Assembly (NCBI RefSeq): GCF_004214935.1
Contig: NZ_SFCC01000012.1
Span: forward strand, 124,001-188,000
Source of the DNA: Amycolatopsis suaedae
GTDB taxonomy: Bacteria; Actinomycetota; Actinomycetes; Mycobacteriales; Pseudonocardiaceae
DNA length: 64,000 nt
Direction of reading: 5' to 3'
Shown here: piece by piece, positions 23,921 through 31,589 of the stretch
How positions within the stretch are numbered: the stretch's first letter is position 1
How the letters are laid out: each line of letters opens with the position of its first letter
Notes under the pieces: generated by a model
The model's input: the letters and a program-made list of their open reading frames with translations, nothing else
Database searches by the model: none
Told to the model about the DNA's origin: nothing
Made by a program: the position numbers and the translations under genes

Positions 23921-24307
23921 ATGCCCCACCTCACCGTCCATGTGCTGGAAAGCGACCTCGCCGGCCGGGAGACGGCACTGATCGAGAAGCTGACCGACGC
24001 GGTCGTCACCGTCTACGGCGAATGGGCCCGCGGCATTGTGGATGTCCGGCTGATCGGCCTGCCGCCCGGCCGGTGGGGAATCGGCGGTACGCCAGCACAG
24101 GCGCCCTCGCCGAGCGTGACGTTCGGCATCAGGGAGGCCGCGTTCAGCAGACCGGACGCCGACGAGATCGTCGCCGGCCTGGTCACCGCGGTCACCGAGG
24201 CCGTCGTCGGCGTCTTCGGCGAGCGCGTCCGGTCCGATGTCACGGTCGAACTCGTGGGCAGCCCGGCCGGACGCACCGGCGCCGGCGGAGCCGTGGTCAC
24301 GTCGTAG
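23921..24307 (+). CDS. Fused 4-oxalocrotonate-tautomerase-like protein
   Basis: The 128-residue tautomerase-superfamily protein starts M-P-H-L-T-V-H-V, so Pro would be the catalytic N-terminal base after Met removal. The sequence is two tandem 4-OT-like beta-alpha-beta units (about 1-58 and 66-128); only the first has the N-terminal Pro. The size and fused form resemble cis-CaaD/MSAD-type members, although the key Arg/His/Glu set cannot be confirmed. ATG 23921 has AGGGAG upstream. It is controlled probably by the divergent MarR regulator. The 3' end overlaps the convergent SARP gene by 11 bp. Confidence 0.75.
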   Translation: MPHLTVHVLESDLAGRETALIEKLTDAVVTVYGEWARGIVDVRLIGLPPGRWGIGGTPAQAPSPSVTFGIREAAFSRPDADEIVAGLVTAVTEAVVGVFGERVRSDVTVELVGSPAGRTGAGGAVVTS

Positions 24308-27300
24308 CCCTGCCGGGCAGGTTCTCCCCCGGCTCCTGGGCGCGTCCGGCGCCGGACTCCGCCGCGAACGTCTCCGCGCCGAGCCGGTCGCGTACCGCCG
24401 CGGTGATCCGGTCGACGTCGGGGCGGTGCGGTCCGGGCACCGGCGCCCCGGCACTGTCCCGCAGCGCGGCGGCGGTTCCGAGCAGCCGTGCCGCGCGGAC
24501 CGGGTGCCCGGCGGCCAGCTGCGCGCCGGCGAGTCCTTCCAGTGCGAGTGCGGCGCTGCGGTGGTTGCCGAGGTCGCGGGCACGCTCGAAGCCCGCGACG
24601 TGACAGGCCGTCGCCTCGGCGGCGTCGCCCCGCAGCCGCGCGGTGAATCCCAGCTCGGCCAGCGTGTTCACCACGCCGGGCTCGTGGGCGATCTGCTGAT
24701 AGGACTTCAACGCCCCGCGCAGCCGGGTCCGCGCCGTGTCGAGGTCGCCTTCCCGGCGCGCGAGGCTGCCGAGGTTCTCCTCCGCCAGGATCTCCCAGAA
24801 CCGGTTCGACTGTTCGGCCGCGAGCCGCTCCGCCCGCTCGAACGCCTTCCTGGCGCGCGAGAAGTCCCCGGTGAACATGGCGGCACGGCCCAGGCCGACG
24901 AGCTTCGCCGGGACTTCCGCCCACAGGCCGAGTTCCTCGGCGGTGCGCAGCCCGTCCCGGTGCCAGCGTCCGGCCCGCGCGTAGTCGCCTGCCAGTTCGG
25001 CGAGTTCGGCCAGGCTCGCGGTGGCCTGCATCCGGCCCCAGCGGTCGCCTGCCTCCCGGAACAGCTCGTCGCTGCGCTCGCAGTCCCGCCGCAGGGTGGC
25101 CAGATCTCCTTTCAGCACCGAGAAGAACCCGCGGGTCCACAGGGCGGCGGCGACGCCCCAGCTGTCCCCGAGTGACCGGAACATGTCCAGCGCCCGGCTC
25201 ACCTCGGCCTCGCTGGCGCCCAGGTCCCCGAAGCTGTACAGCGCCGCTCCCCGGAACCACCGTGCCCGGGCCAGCCCGGCGTCCACTTCGGTGTCCGCGA
25301 TCTCGCCGACGGCGACCGCAGGCTGCTCGCCGAGCATCAGCCGGATGCCCGAGTGCCACGCGCTCGCCTGGGCCCGCAGCCCGTGCGGGGCAGGCCCGGG
25401 ATGAGCGTGTGCGGCGGCCAGCGCCCGGCCGCCCTCCCGCAGCCTGCCGGAGAGCACCCAGTACCAGCTCAGCGCGGTGACCAGCCGCAGCACCGGCGCT
25501 GCCGTGTCCTCGTGCCGGAACGTCTCCAGCGCGGCGCGCAGGTTGGCGTTCTCGGTGTCCAGCGTGCGCAGCCACTGCCGTTGCCCGTGGCCGCGCAGGT
25601 GCGGTTCGGCTTCCTCGGCGAGCTCCAGGTAGTACCGGCTGTGCCTGCGCCGGGTCTCGTCGAACTCGCCGGCCGCGCGCAGGCGTTCGGCGCAGTAGGC
25701 CGTGACCGGGGCGAGCAGCCGGTAGCGGGGGCCCTCGGTGACGATCACCAGTGAGCGGTCGACCAGGCGGGCGAGCAGCCCGACCACCGCGGCGGGTTCC
25801 ACGTCGTCGCCCGCGCAGGTCGCCTCGGCGGCGGCGAGCGCGCACCCGTCGACGTGCACGGCCAGCCTGCGCAGCACGGCACGCTCCACATCGGACAGCA
25901 GCTCCCAGCTCCAGTCGACGGTCGCCCGCAGGGTGCGCTGCCGTCGCGGCGCTCCGCGGCGGCCCGCGGTGAGCAGGTGGTCGTCGAGCCCGCGGGCCAG
26001 CTGGTGCACGCCCATCCCGCGGACCTGGGTGGCGGCCAGTTCCAGTGCCAGGGGGATTCCGTCCAGGCGGCGGCAGATGTTCGCCACCGCGGCGGCGTTG
26101 CCGGACTCGAGGGCGAATCCGGGCGAGGCCGCCGCGGCCCGGGCGACGAACAGTTCCACCGCGCCGGGCTCCGCGAGCGGCTCGGCGTAGTACACGTGCT
26201 CGCCGGTGAGCCGCAACGGTTCCTGGCTGGTCAGCAGCACGTGCGGGCCGGCGGCGGAGCGCAGCAGCACGTCGGCCAGTTCGGCGGCGGCCTCGACGAC
26301 GTGCTCGCAGTTGTCCAGCACCAGCAGCATGCGCCTGCCCCGCACCACCTCCACCAGCCGGTCGGCGGCTGCCGTGGCCTGCCCGGTGCGCGCCGAGGCG
26401 ATCCCGTCCCGGATGCCCAGTGTCGCGGCCACCGCATCGGCCACCGCGGCCACCGGCGCGCCGGGTGCCACGTTCACCAGCGGGACCAGGAAAATCCCGT
26501 CCGGGAAGGCGTCCCGCAGGCGGTCGGCCGCGGCCAGCGCGAGCCTCGTCTTGCCGACACCGCCGGTGCCGGTGAGGGTCACCACGCGCCGCGTCCGCAC
26601 CAGGGCGGACACCGCCTCGACGTCCCCGGCCCGCCCGACCAGCTCGGTCAGCGGCACCGGCAGGTTGCCCGGAGCCGCGTCGAGCGCGGGGCTCTGCTCG
26701 AGCATCGCCCGGTGCAGCTCGACGAGTTCCCTGCCCGGATCGGTACCCAGCTCGCCACGCAGCCGGTCACTCAGCCTGGCGTACGCGTGCAGGGCCTCGC
26801 CCTGCCGTCCCGACCGGTAGAGCGCCAGCAGGTAGACCGCCTGCAGGCCTTCGCGCAGCGGGTGCCGGGCGGCGGCATCGGCCAGCTCCATCGCCAGCTG
26901 GACGTGCTCGCCCAGGTCGAGCCGTGCCCGCGCGTGGTCCTCGACGGCCCCGATGCGCTGTTCGGCCAGCTGGGCGACGACCGGGCGGGCGCACTCCAGG
27001 TCGCCGACATCGGCATACGGCTCACCGCGCCACAACGCCATCGCCTCGGCGAACAGCGCGGCCCGCGCCCGCGGATCCGCGGTGGCCCGCGCCCGGCCGG
27101 TGAGCGTGCTGAAGAGATCGGCGTCGACCGCGCCGGGTTCGGCTCGCAGGAGGTATCCGTCCTGCTGGTACCCGATCAGGTCACCGGCGCCCGGCTCGGC
27201 GGCGTCCAGCTTCCGGCGCAGCTGCCAGACCTTGTTCTGCAGGGTGGCACGCGGGTTGCCGGGCAGCCGCTCGCCCCACACCTGCTCGATCAGCAGATCG

Positions 27301-27428
27301 GTCGGCACGAACCGGCCCGCACGCACCAGCAGCACGGCCAGCAGCGACCGGAGCTTCGTCGCGGAGACCTCGACCGGGACACCGGCGGAAGTCCAGACCG
27401 CCAGTGGACCGAGAACCCCGAACCGCAC
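24297..27428 (-). CDS. SARP-NB-ARC-TPR transcriptional regulator
   Basis: The 1043-residue activator has an OmpR-type winged helix at residues 1-95 (VRFGVLGPLAV at the very start), a BTAD domain (about 100-245), an NB-ARC/LuxR-ATPase-like module with P-loop GTGGVGKT at 287-294 and Walker B LLVLDNCEH, and C-terminal helical TPR-like repeats. Unlike the SARP at 555 it has no XRE domain. GTG 27428 has TACTGT 6 nt upstream, indicating a leaderless transcript. It is divergent from the MFS exporter/lipoprotein genes (gap 97 bp), which are candidate targets. Confidence 0.88.
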   Translation of the reverse strand: MRFGVLGPLAVWTSAGVPVEVSATKLRSLLAVLLVRAGRFVPTDLLIEQVWGERLPGNPRATLQNKVWQLRRKLDAAEPGAGDLIGYQQDGYLLRAEPGAVDADLFSTLTGRARATADPRARAALFAEAMALWRGEPYADVGDLECARPVVAQLAEQRIGAVEDHARARLDLGEHVQLAMELADAAARHPLREGLQAVYLLALYRSGRQGEALHAYARLSDRLRGELGTDPGRELVELHRAMLEQSPALDAAPGNLPVPLTELVGRAGDVEAVSALVRTRRVVTLTGTGGVGKTRLALAAADRLRDAFPDGIFLVPLVNVAPGAPVAAVADAVAATLGIRDGIASARTGQATAAADRLVEVVRGRRMLLVLDNCEHVVEAAAELADVLLRSAAGPHVLLTSQEPLRLTGEHVYYAEPLAEPGAVELFVARAAAASPGFALESGNAAAVANICRRLDGIPLALELAATQVRGMGVHQLARGLDDHLLTAGRRGAPRRQRTLRATVDWSWELLSDVERAVLRRLAVHVDGCALAAAEATCAGDDVEPAAVVGLLARLVDRSLVIVTEGPRYRLLAPVTAYCAERLRAAGEFDETRRRHSRYYLELAEEAEPHLRGHGQRQWLRTLDTENANLRAALETFRHEDTAAPVLRLVTALSWYWVLSGRLREGGRALAAAHAHPGPAPHGLRAQASAWHSGIRLMLGEQPAVAVGEIADTEVDAGLARARWFRGAALYSFGDLGASEAEVSRALDMFRSLGDSWGVAAALWTRGFFSVLKGDLATLRRDCERSDELFREAGDRWGRMQATASLAELAELAGDYARAGRWHRDGLRTAEELGLWAEVPAKLVGLGRAAMFTGDFSRARKAFERAERLAAEQSNRFWEILAEENLGSLARREGDLDTARTRLRGALKSYQQIAHEPGVVNTLAELGFTARLRGDAAEATACHVAGFERARDLGNHRSAALALEGLAGAQLAAGHPVRAARLLGTAAALRDSAGAPVPGPHRPDVDRITAAVRDRLGAETFAAESGAGRAQEPGENLPGRATT

Positions 27429-27525
27429 ACGACGACAGTAGTCGACCCGCGACGAGAGTGAGCCGAGAGCAGTACCCGGCACAGTGAGTACGCCGGTTAC
27501 GGCCGACCCGTGGAGGAGACCACCG

Positions 27526-29043
27526 ATGACCCAGTCCGAGACACGTGCGGGCCCCCGGGCCTGGATCGGCCTCGCCGTCGTGACCGCGGCCAGCGTGCTG
27601 ATCGCGATGGACAACACCATCCTGTTCCTCAGCCTGCCGCACATCACCGCCGACCTGGGCGCGACCGGGCCGCAGATGCTGTGGATCCAGGACATCTACG
27701 GCTTCCTCGTCGCCGGGCTGCTGATCACCATGGGCACGCTCGGCGACCGGATCGGCCGCAGGCGGCTGCTCATGATCGGCGCGGCGGCGTTCGGCGCCGC
27801 GTCGCTGCTGGCCGCGTTCTCGGCGAGCGCGGAGATGCTGATCGCCGCCCGCGGCATCCTCGGCGTCGCGGGCGCGGCGCTGGTGCCGACGATCCTGGGC
27901 ATGGTGCGCGGGCTCTTCCCGGACCCGAAGCAACGCACGCGCGCCATTTCCGTGCTGATGACCTGCTTCACGCTCGGCGGGGCACTCGGGCCGCTCGCCG
28001 GCGGCGTGCTGCTGGAGCACTTCTGGTGGGGCGCGGTGTTCATCGTCGCCGTCCCGGTGATGGCGCTGGTCCTGCTGACCGCGCCGCTGCTGCTCACCGG
28101 CCAGGAGGACACCCGGCCCGGCAGGCTCGACCTGCCCAGCGTGGGCCTGTCCCTGGTGTCGATCCTGCCGATCACCTACGGCGTCAAGGAACTGGCCAGC
28201 TACGGCCCGTCCTGGACGGTGCTCGTCAGCATCGTCGCCGGCGGCGCGTTCACCGTGCTGTTCGCCCGCAGGCAGTACCGGCTGGACAGTCCGCTGCTGG
28301 ACCTGCGGCTGTTCCGCTCCCGGACGTTCAGCGTGTCGCTGGGCGCGCTGCTGCTCGGGCAGTTCGCGATCGGCGGCATGTTGTTCCTGCTGCCCCAGTT
28401 CTTCCAGCTGGTGCTGGGCGAGACGCCGCTGCGGGCCGGGTTGTGGCTGCTGCCGGGCACCGCGGTCTTCGCGCTGGTCGCCATCATCGTCCCGGCTGTC
28501 GTCGCCAGGGTCCGGCGCGACCGGCTGCTCACCGGCGCCCTGGTCCTCGCGGCCGCGGGCTACGTCCAGCTCGCCCTGGCCGGTCCCGGCGCCGGCCACG
28601 CGCAGCTGGTGGCGGCGATGGTGGTCATGTTCGCCGGGATGGCGCCACTCGTGCTCGTGGTCACCGACCTCGCGGTGGCCGGGGCGCCGCCGGACCGCGC
28701 GGGCGCGGCCGCCGCGATGTCCAGTACCGCCACCGAGTTCGGGATCGCCGCCGGTGTCGCCGCGCTCGGCAGCGTCCTGGCCGCCGTGTACACCCGGGTG
28801 CTGGGTCCCCTGCCCGAGGGCGTGCCCGCGGCCGCCGGGGAGAGCCTCGCGCGGGCGGGCGACGTGGCCGGGCATCTGCCCGAGCCGGTCGCGGAACAGC
28901 TGCTGGCCACGGCCAGGGACGCGTTCGTCACCGGGTTCAACGTCGTCGCCGCCATCAGCGCGGTGGTGGCACTCGGCTCGGCGATCGCGGTGAAGTCGCT
29001 GTTGGGCGGACGAAGTGCGAGTCATACGCGCGGGAACGGGTAG
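27526..29043 (+). CDS. DHA2-type MFS multidrug exporter
   Basis: The 505-residue transporter has 14 predicted membrane segments, motif A GTLGDRIGRRRLLMIG after TM2, and an early Asp/Asn pair in TM1 (MDNTILFLSLPHI), similar to SmvA/QacA-type pumps for cationic drugs. ATG 27526 has GGAGGAG upstream. It is divergent from the SARP regulator and followed 9 bp later by a lipoprotein gene. Confidence 0.88.
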   Translation: MTQSETRAGPRAWIGLAVVTAASVLIAMDNTILFLSLPHITADLGATGPQMLWIQDIYGFLVAGLLITMGTLGDRIGRRRLLMIGAAAFGAASLLAAFSASAEMLIAARGILGVAGAALVPTILGMVRGLFPDPKQRTRAISVLMTCFTLGGALGPLAGGVLLEHFWWGAVFIVAVPVMALVLLTAPLLLTGQEDTRPGRLDLPSVGLSLVSILPITYGVKELASYGPSWTVLVSIVAGGAFTVLFARRQYRLDSPLLDLRLFRSRTFSVSLGALLLGQFAIGGMLFLLPQFFQLVLGETPLRAGLWLLPGTAVFALVAIIVPAVVARVRRDRLLTGALVLAAAGYVQLALAGPGAGHAQLVAAMVVMFAGMAPLVLVVTDLAVAGAPPDRAGAAAAMSSTATEFGIAAGVAALGSVLAAVYTRVLGPLPEGVPAAAGESLARAGDVAGHLPEPVAEQLLATARDAFVTGFNVVAAISAVVALGSAIAVKSLLGGRSASHTRGNG

Positions 29044-29052
29044 CGCTGGTAC

Positions 29053-29601
29053 ATGCGCGTGCGACGGACTGTGCTGATGCTGGCGGCGTTCCTCGTCCCG
29101 GTCGCGGGGTGCGGACCGTCCCGCGGGGACGGCAACGCCGGAACGCTGGGGACGAGTGCGGAGATCGGGGAGGTGAAACTCCGCAACGTCTACGTCGAGC
29201 GGCCGGACGACGGCGCGCACCGGCCAGGGGACAGCGCCCGGGTCGCGTTCACGGTGGTTTCCAGCGAGAACGCCGACGACCGGCTGACCGCGGTCACGAC
29301 CGGCCACGCCCGCGAGGTGCGGATCAACTGGGACCAGCACTGCGACGGCACCGCCGAGCCGGTCACCGCGCTGCCTCTGCGCAACGGCGGTGTTCCCGGG
29401 CCCGCCGACCGGGCGGTCACCGGTCACCTGCCCTACCACCTCACGCTCGTCGGGTTCACCCGCGAGGTCCTCGCGGGCACGACCGTCCCGCTCACCTTCA
29501 CCTTCGCCCGCGCGGGCACCGTCACCGTGGACGCCATGGTCCAGCCACGCGACCCCAGCGACGCTCCCGGCGCGTACGCCTGCGGCGCAACTCCGCTGTG
29601 A
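29053..29601 (+). CDS. Lipoprotein, LpqE/PCuAC-like
   Basis: The 182-residue precursor has an N-terminal signal and lipobox (L-V-P-V-A-G-C, Cys at about 20). The mature part looks like an immunoglobulin-like beta fold (VYVERPDD..., VAFTVVSSENADDRL, LTFTFARAGTVTVDAMV) resembling the LpqE/PCu(A)C copper-chaperone superfamily. The His/Met copper ligands of true PCuAC proteins are not evident. Two mature Cys (in QHCDG and YACGA) may form a disulfide. The function is not established. It may be co-transcribed with the exporter gene 9 bp upstream. Confidence 0.75.
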   Translation: MRVRRTVLMLAAFLVPVAGCGPSRGDGNAGTLGTSAEIGEVKLRNVYVERPDDGAHRPGDSARVAFTVVSSENADDRLTAVTTGHAREVRINWDQHCDGTAEPVTALPLRNGGVPGPADRAVTGHLPYHLTLVGFTREVLAGTTVPLTFTFARAGTVTVDAMVQPRDPSDAPGAYACGATPL

Positions 29602-29664
29602 CAACCCTCATGGGGTACCCGGTTTGCCGTCTATGTCCGTTGCTTGCGGATATGCTGCACAGTC

Positions 29665-30297
29665 ATGAACGACGCGCCCACCCCCTCGGAAGCCTTCGAG
29701 CTGCTGCTGGCCGGCAACCAGCGCTTCGTCGACGGGACGCCGCAGCATCCGAACCAGGACGCCGCGCGGCGTGCCGACATCGCCCCCGGCCAGCGCCCGT
29801 TCGCAGTGTTGTTCGGCTGCTCGGACTCCCGGCTGGCCGCCGAGATCATCTTCGACCGCGGCCTGGGTGACCTGTTCGTGGTCCGCACCGCGGGTCACGT
29901 CGCCGGGCCCGAGGTCCTGGGCAGCATCGAGTACGCCGTGAGCGTGCTGGGCTGCCCGCTGATCGTCGTGCTCGGCCACGACTCGTGCGGCGCCGTCGCC
30001 GCCACCCGCGCCGCCCTCACCGACGGCCTGGGCACCAGCGGGTTCGTGCGCGACGTCATCGAGCGGGTCACGCCCAGCGTGCTCGCCGCCCACGCCGCCG
30101 GGATCACCGGCGACGACGACATCGTCGCCGAGCACACCCGGCACACCGTCAACCTCCTCGTCGACCGCTCCCGGCTGCTCGCCGAGCGGGTCGCCGCCGG
30201 ACAGACCGCCGTCGTGGGCATGTGCTACCGGCTGGCCGACGGCAGTGCCCACGTGGTGACCACCCAGGGCCTGGCCACCGAACCCAGCCCCACCTGA
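29665..30297 (+). CDS. Beta-class carbonic anhydrase
   Basis: The 210-residue cytosolic enzyme has the zinc ligands and dyad of beta-carbonic anhydrases: Cys52-x-Asp54-x-Arg56 in GCSDSR, and His105-x2-Cys108 in GHDSCG. It interconverts CO2 and bicarbonate for carboxylases and pH balance. ATG 29665 is chosen over an upstream TTG; TATGCT lies 8 nt upstream. A decamer TATGTCCGTT just before the promoter recurs before the TerC gene leader. Confidence 0.92.
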   Translation: MNDAPTPSEAFELLLAGNQRFVDGTPQHPNQDAARRADIAPGQRPFAVLFGCSDSRLAAEIIFDRGLGDLFVVRTAGHVAGPEVLGSIEYAVSVLGCPLIVVLGHDSCGAVAATRAALTDGLGTSGFVRDVIERVTPSVLAAHAAGITGDDDIVAEHTRHTVNLLVDRSRLLAERVAAGQTAVVGMCYRLADGSAHVVTTQGLATEPSPT

Positions 30298-30354
30298 CGC
30301 ACGTCCAGGTGACACCCTCTTTACGATATGTCCGTTTTGCCTGATACTCGCGGG

Positions 30355-30447
30355 TGAGGGGAGTACTTCCCGAAGCCCCTGACCGGTCAGGACGGACACG
30401 ACCGGGTGTCCCCGGCAGGGCGCCCATCGCGGGCGAAGGAGACCTCG
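30355..30447 (+). ncRNA. yybP-ykoY manganese riboswitch
   Basis: The leader of the TerC gene has the class hallmarks: a 5' element TGAGG-GGAGTA (30355-30365), an internal GTCAGGACGGAC region, a helix GACCGGGTGTCCCCGGC-like arm, and a 3' element GGAGA-CCTCG (30438-30447). The outer arms TGAGG and CCTCG pair as P1, in the same register as AAAGG/CCUUU in the lactococcal example. yybP-ykoY RNAs bind Mn2+ and commonly control TerC/Alx, MntP or P-type ATPase genes. Confidence 0.85.
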
Positions 30448-30468
30448 AACGCTGACGGTTCGAGGAGG
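30443..30468 (+). promoter_or_regulatory. Riboswitch expression platform masking the Shine-Dalgarno
   Basis: CCTCGAAC (30443-30450) pairs perfectly with GTTCGAGG (30458-30465). The right arm overlaps the Shine-Dalgarno GAGGAGG (30462-30468, 8 nt from ATG 30477); the left arm overlaps the 3' P1 strand of the aptamer. Ligand-stabilised P1 would therefore free the ribosome site. Confidence 0.7.
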
Positions 30469-30476
30469 CTCCCGCC

Positions 30477-31448
30477 ATGACCCAGTCCACGATCGGCTCA
30501 CCGTGGCTGTGGGGCGTCAGCATCGCGGTCCTGCTGGCCCTGCTGGTGACCGACTTCCTGGTGACCCGGCGCCCGCACGAGGTGTCGCTACGCGAGGCGG
30601 CCGGCTGGTCGGTGTTCTACCTGGCCTTGCCGCTGGCGTTCGGCGCCGGGCTGTGGTGGGCCTTCGGCGGTGCGCAGGCACTGGAGTTCGTCACCGGCTT
30701 CGTCGTCGAGAAGTCCCTTTCGGTGGACAACCTCTTCGTCTTCCTGCTGCTGCTGACCGCGTTCGCCGTGCCAGCCGAGGTCCAGCAACGGGTTCTGCTC
30801 TACGGCATCGTCGGCGCGCTGATCCTGCGCGGCGTCTTCATCGCCGCCGGTGCCGCGTTGCTGCAGGCGGGCACCTGGGCGTTCCTGGTCTTCGGCGCCA
30901 TCCTGTTCGGCTCAGCGGTCAAGATCCTCCGCGAGGCCGTCACCGGCGCCGGGCTGGAACGGGACGTGGCCCAGCTGCGCTCGGTGCGGCTGCTGCGCAA
31001 GCTGATGCCGGTCACCGACGACTACCGCGGCACCCGGCTGATGGCGTACGAGCGGGGACGGCGCGCGCTCACCCCGCTCAGCGTCGTGGTGGTGGCCGTC
31101 TTCGCCACCGACGTCGTGTTCGCCGTCGACTCCGTGCCCGCCGTCTACGGCATCACCGAGGACCCCTACCTGGTCTTCGCCACCAACGCCTTCGCGTTGC
31201 TGGGGCTGCGGGCGCTGTACTTCGTACTGCGCACCACGCTGGCCAAGCTCGTGCACCTCAACCACGGGCTCGCCGTCATCCTCGCCTTCATCGGGATCAA
31301 GCTCGTCCTGCACTGGGCACACGACCTCTGGCCGGCCGTCCCGTCGATCCCCACCCCGGTCTCCCTGGCCGTCATCGTGCTGGTCCTGGTCACCGTCACC
31401 CTGACCAGCCTGCATTCCCGTAACCGCACCCGCGCCACCCGGAGCTGA
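30477..31448 (+). CDS. TerC/Alx-family membrane protein, probable Mn2+ exporter
   Basis: The 323-residue TerC-family integral membrane protein has 8-9 hydrophobic segments and the signature acidic membrane motifs FVVEKSLSVDNLFVF and ATDVVFAVDSVPAVYGIT, which likely bind divalent metal. Alx/TerC proteins act in manganese efflux and metalation of secreted enzymes. Control by the yybP-ykoY riboswitch directly upstream supports a manganese role. GAGGAGG lies 8 nt before the ATG. A 32-residue membrane miniprotein gene follows 2 bp after the stop. Confidence 0.9.
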   Translation: MTQSTIGSPWLWGVSIAVLLALLVTDFLVTRRPHEVSLREAAGWSVFYLALPLAFGAGLWWAFGGAQALEFVTGFVVEKSLSVDNLFVFLLLLTAFAVPAEVQQRVLLYGIVGALILRGVFIAAGAALLQAGTWAFLVFGAILFGSAVKILREAVTGAGLERDVAQLRSVRLLRKLMPVTDDYRGTRLMAYERGRRALTPLSVVVVAVFATDVVFAVDSVPAVYGITEDPYLVFATNAFALLGLRALYFVLRTTLAKLVHLNHGLAVILAFIGIKLVLHWAHDLWPAVPSIPTPVSLAVIVLVLVTVTLTSLHSRNRTRATRS

Positions 31449-31450
31449 CC

Positions 31451-31549
31451 ATGCTCAACACCCTCATCGACGCCGGCCTGATCGCCCTGCTCATCCTCGC
31501 CGCCCTCATCACCGCGGCCGTCCTCATCGACCCCCGGCCGCGCCGCTGA
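31451..31549 (+). CDS. 32-residue single-membrane-span miniprotein
   Basis: The ATG at 31451 is 2 bp after the terC stop and is preceded by GGAG inside the end of terC. The peptide starts MLNTLIDAGL, continues as one Leu/Ile/Ala-rich membrane segment of about 21 residues (IALLILAALITAAVLI) and ends in a positive tail DPRPRR. Such proteins often bind and modulate a larger membrane partner, here plausibly TerC. No homologue is recognised, and the reading frame could be chance, but spacing, ribosome site and topology support it. Confidence 0.5.
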   Translation: MLNTLIDAGLIALLILAALITAAVLIDPRPRR

Positions 31550-31557
31550 CCCGGCCC

Positions 31558-31589
31558 GCTCGTTATGATACCGCTGTATCATAACGAGC
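31558..31589 (+). promoter_or_regulatory. 14-bp-arm inverted repeat operator abutting an MFS start codon
   Basis: GCTCGTTATGATAC (31558-31571), a 4-bp spacer CGCT, and GTATCATAACGAGC (31576-31589) form a perfect inverted repeat ending directly at ATG 31590. TATCAT (31577-31582) is a good -10 for a leaderless transcript, so the repressor would sit on the promoter. The size and symmetry fit a TetR-family operator, yet no TetR gene is adjacent. Confidence 0.65.

Noticed and set aside
27181-29604. 807-codon minus-strand frame spanning the MFS exporter and lipoprotein genes
   Set aside because: It is antisense to two convincing genes with membrane topology and lipobox, and is dominated by Gln/His/Arg-rich low-complexity sequence.
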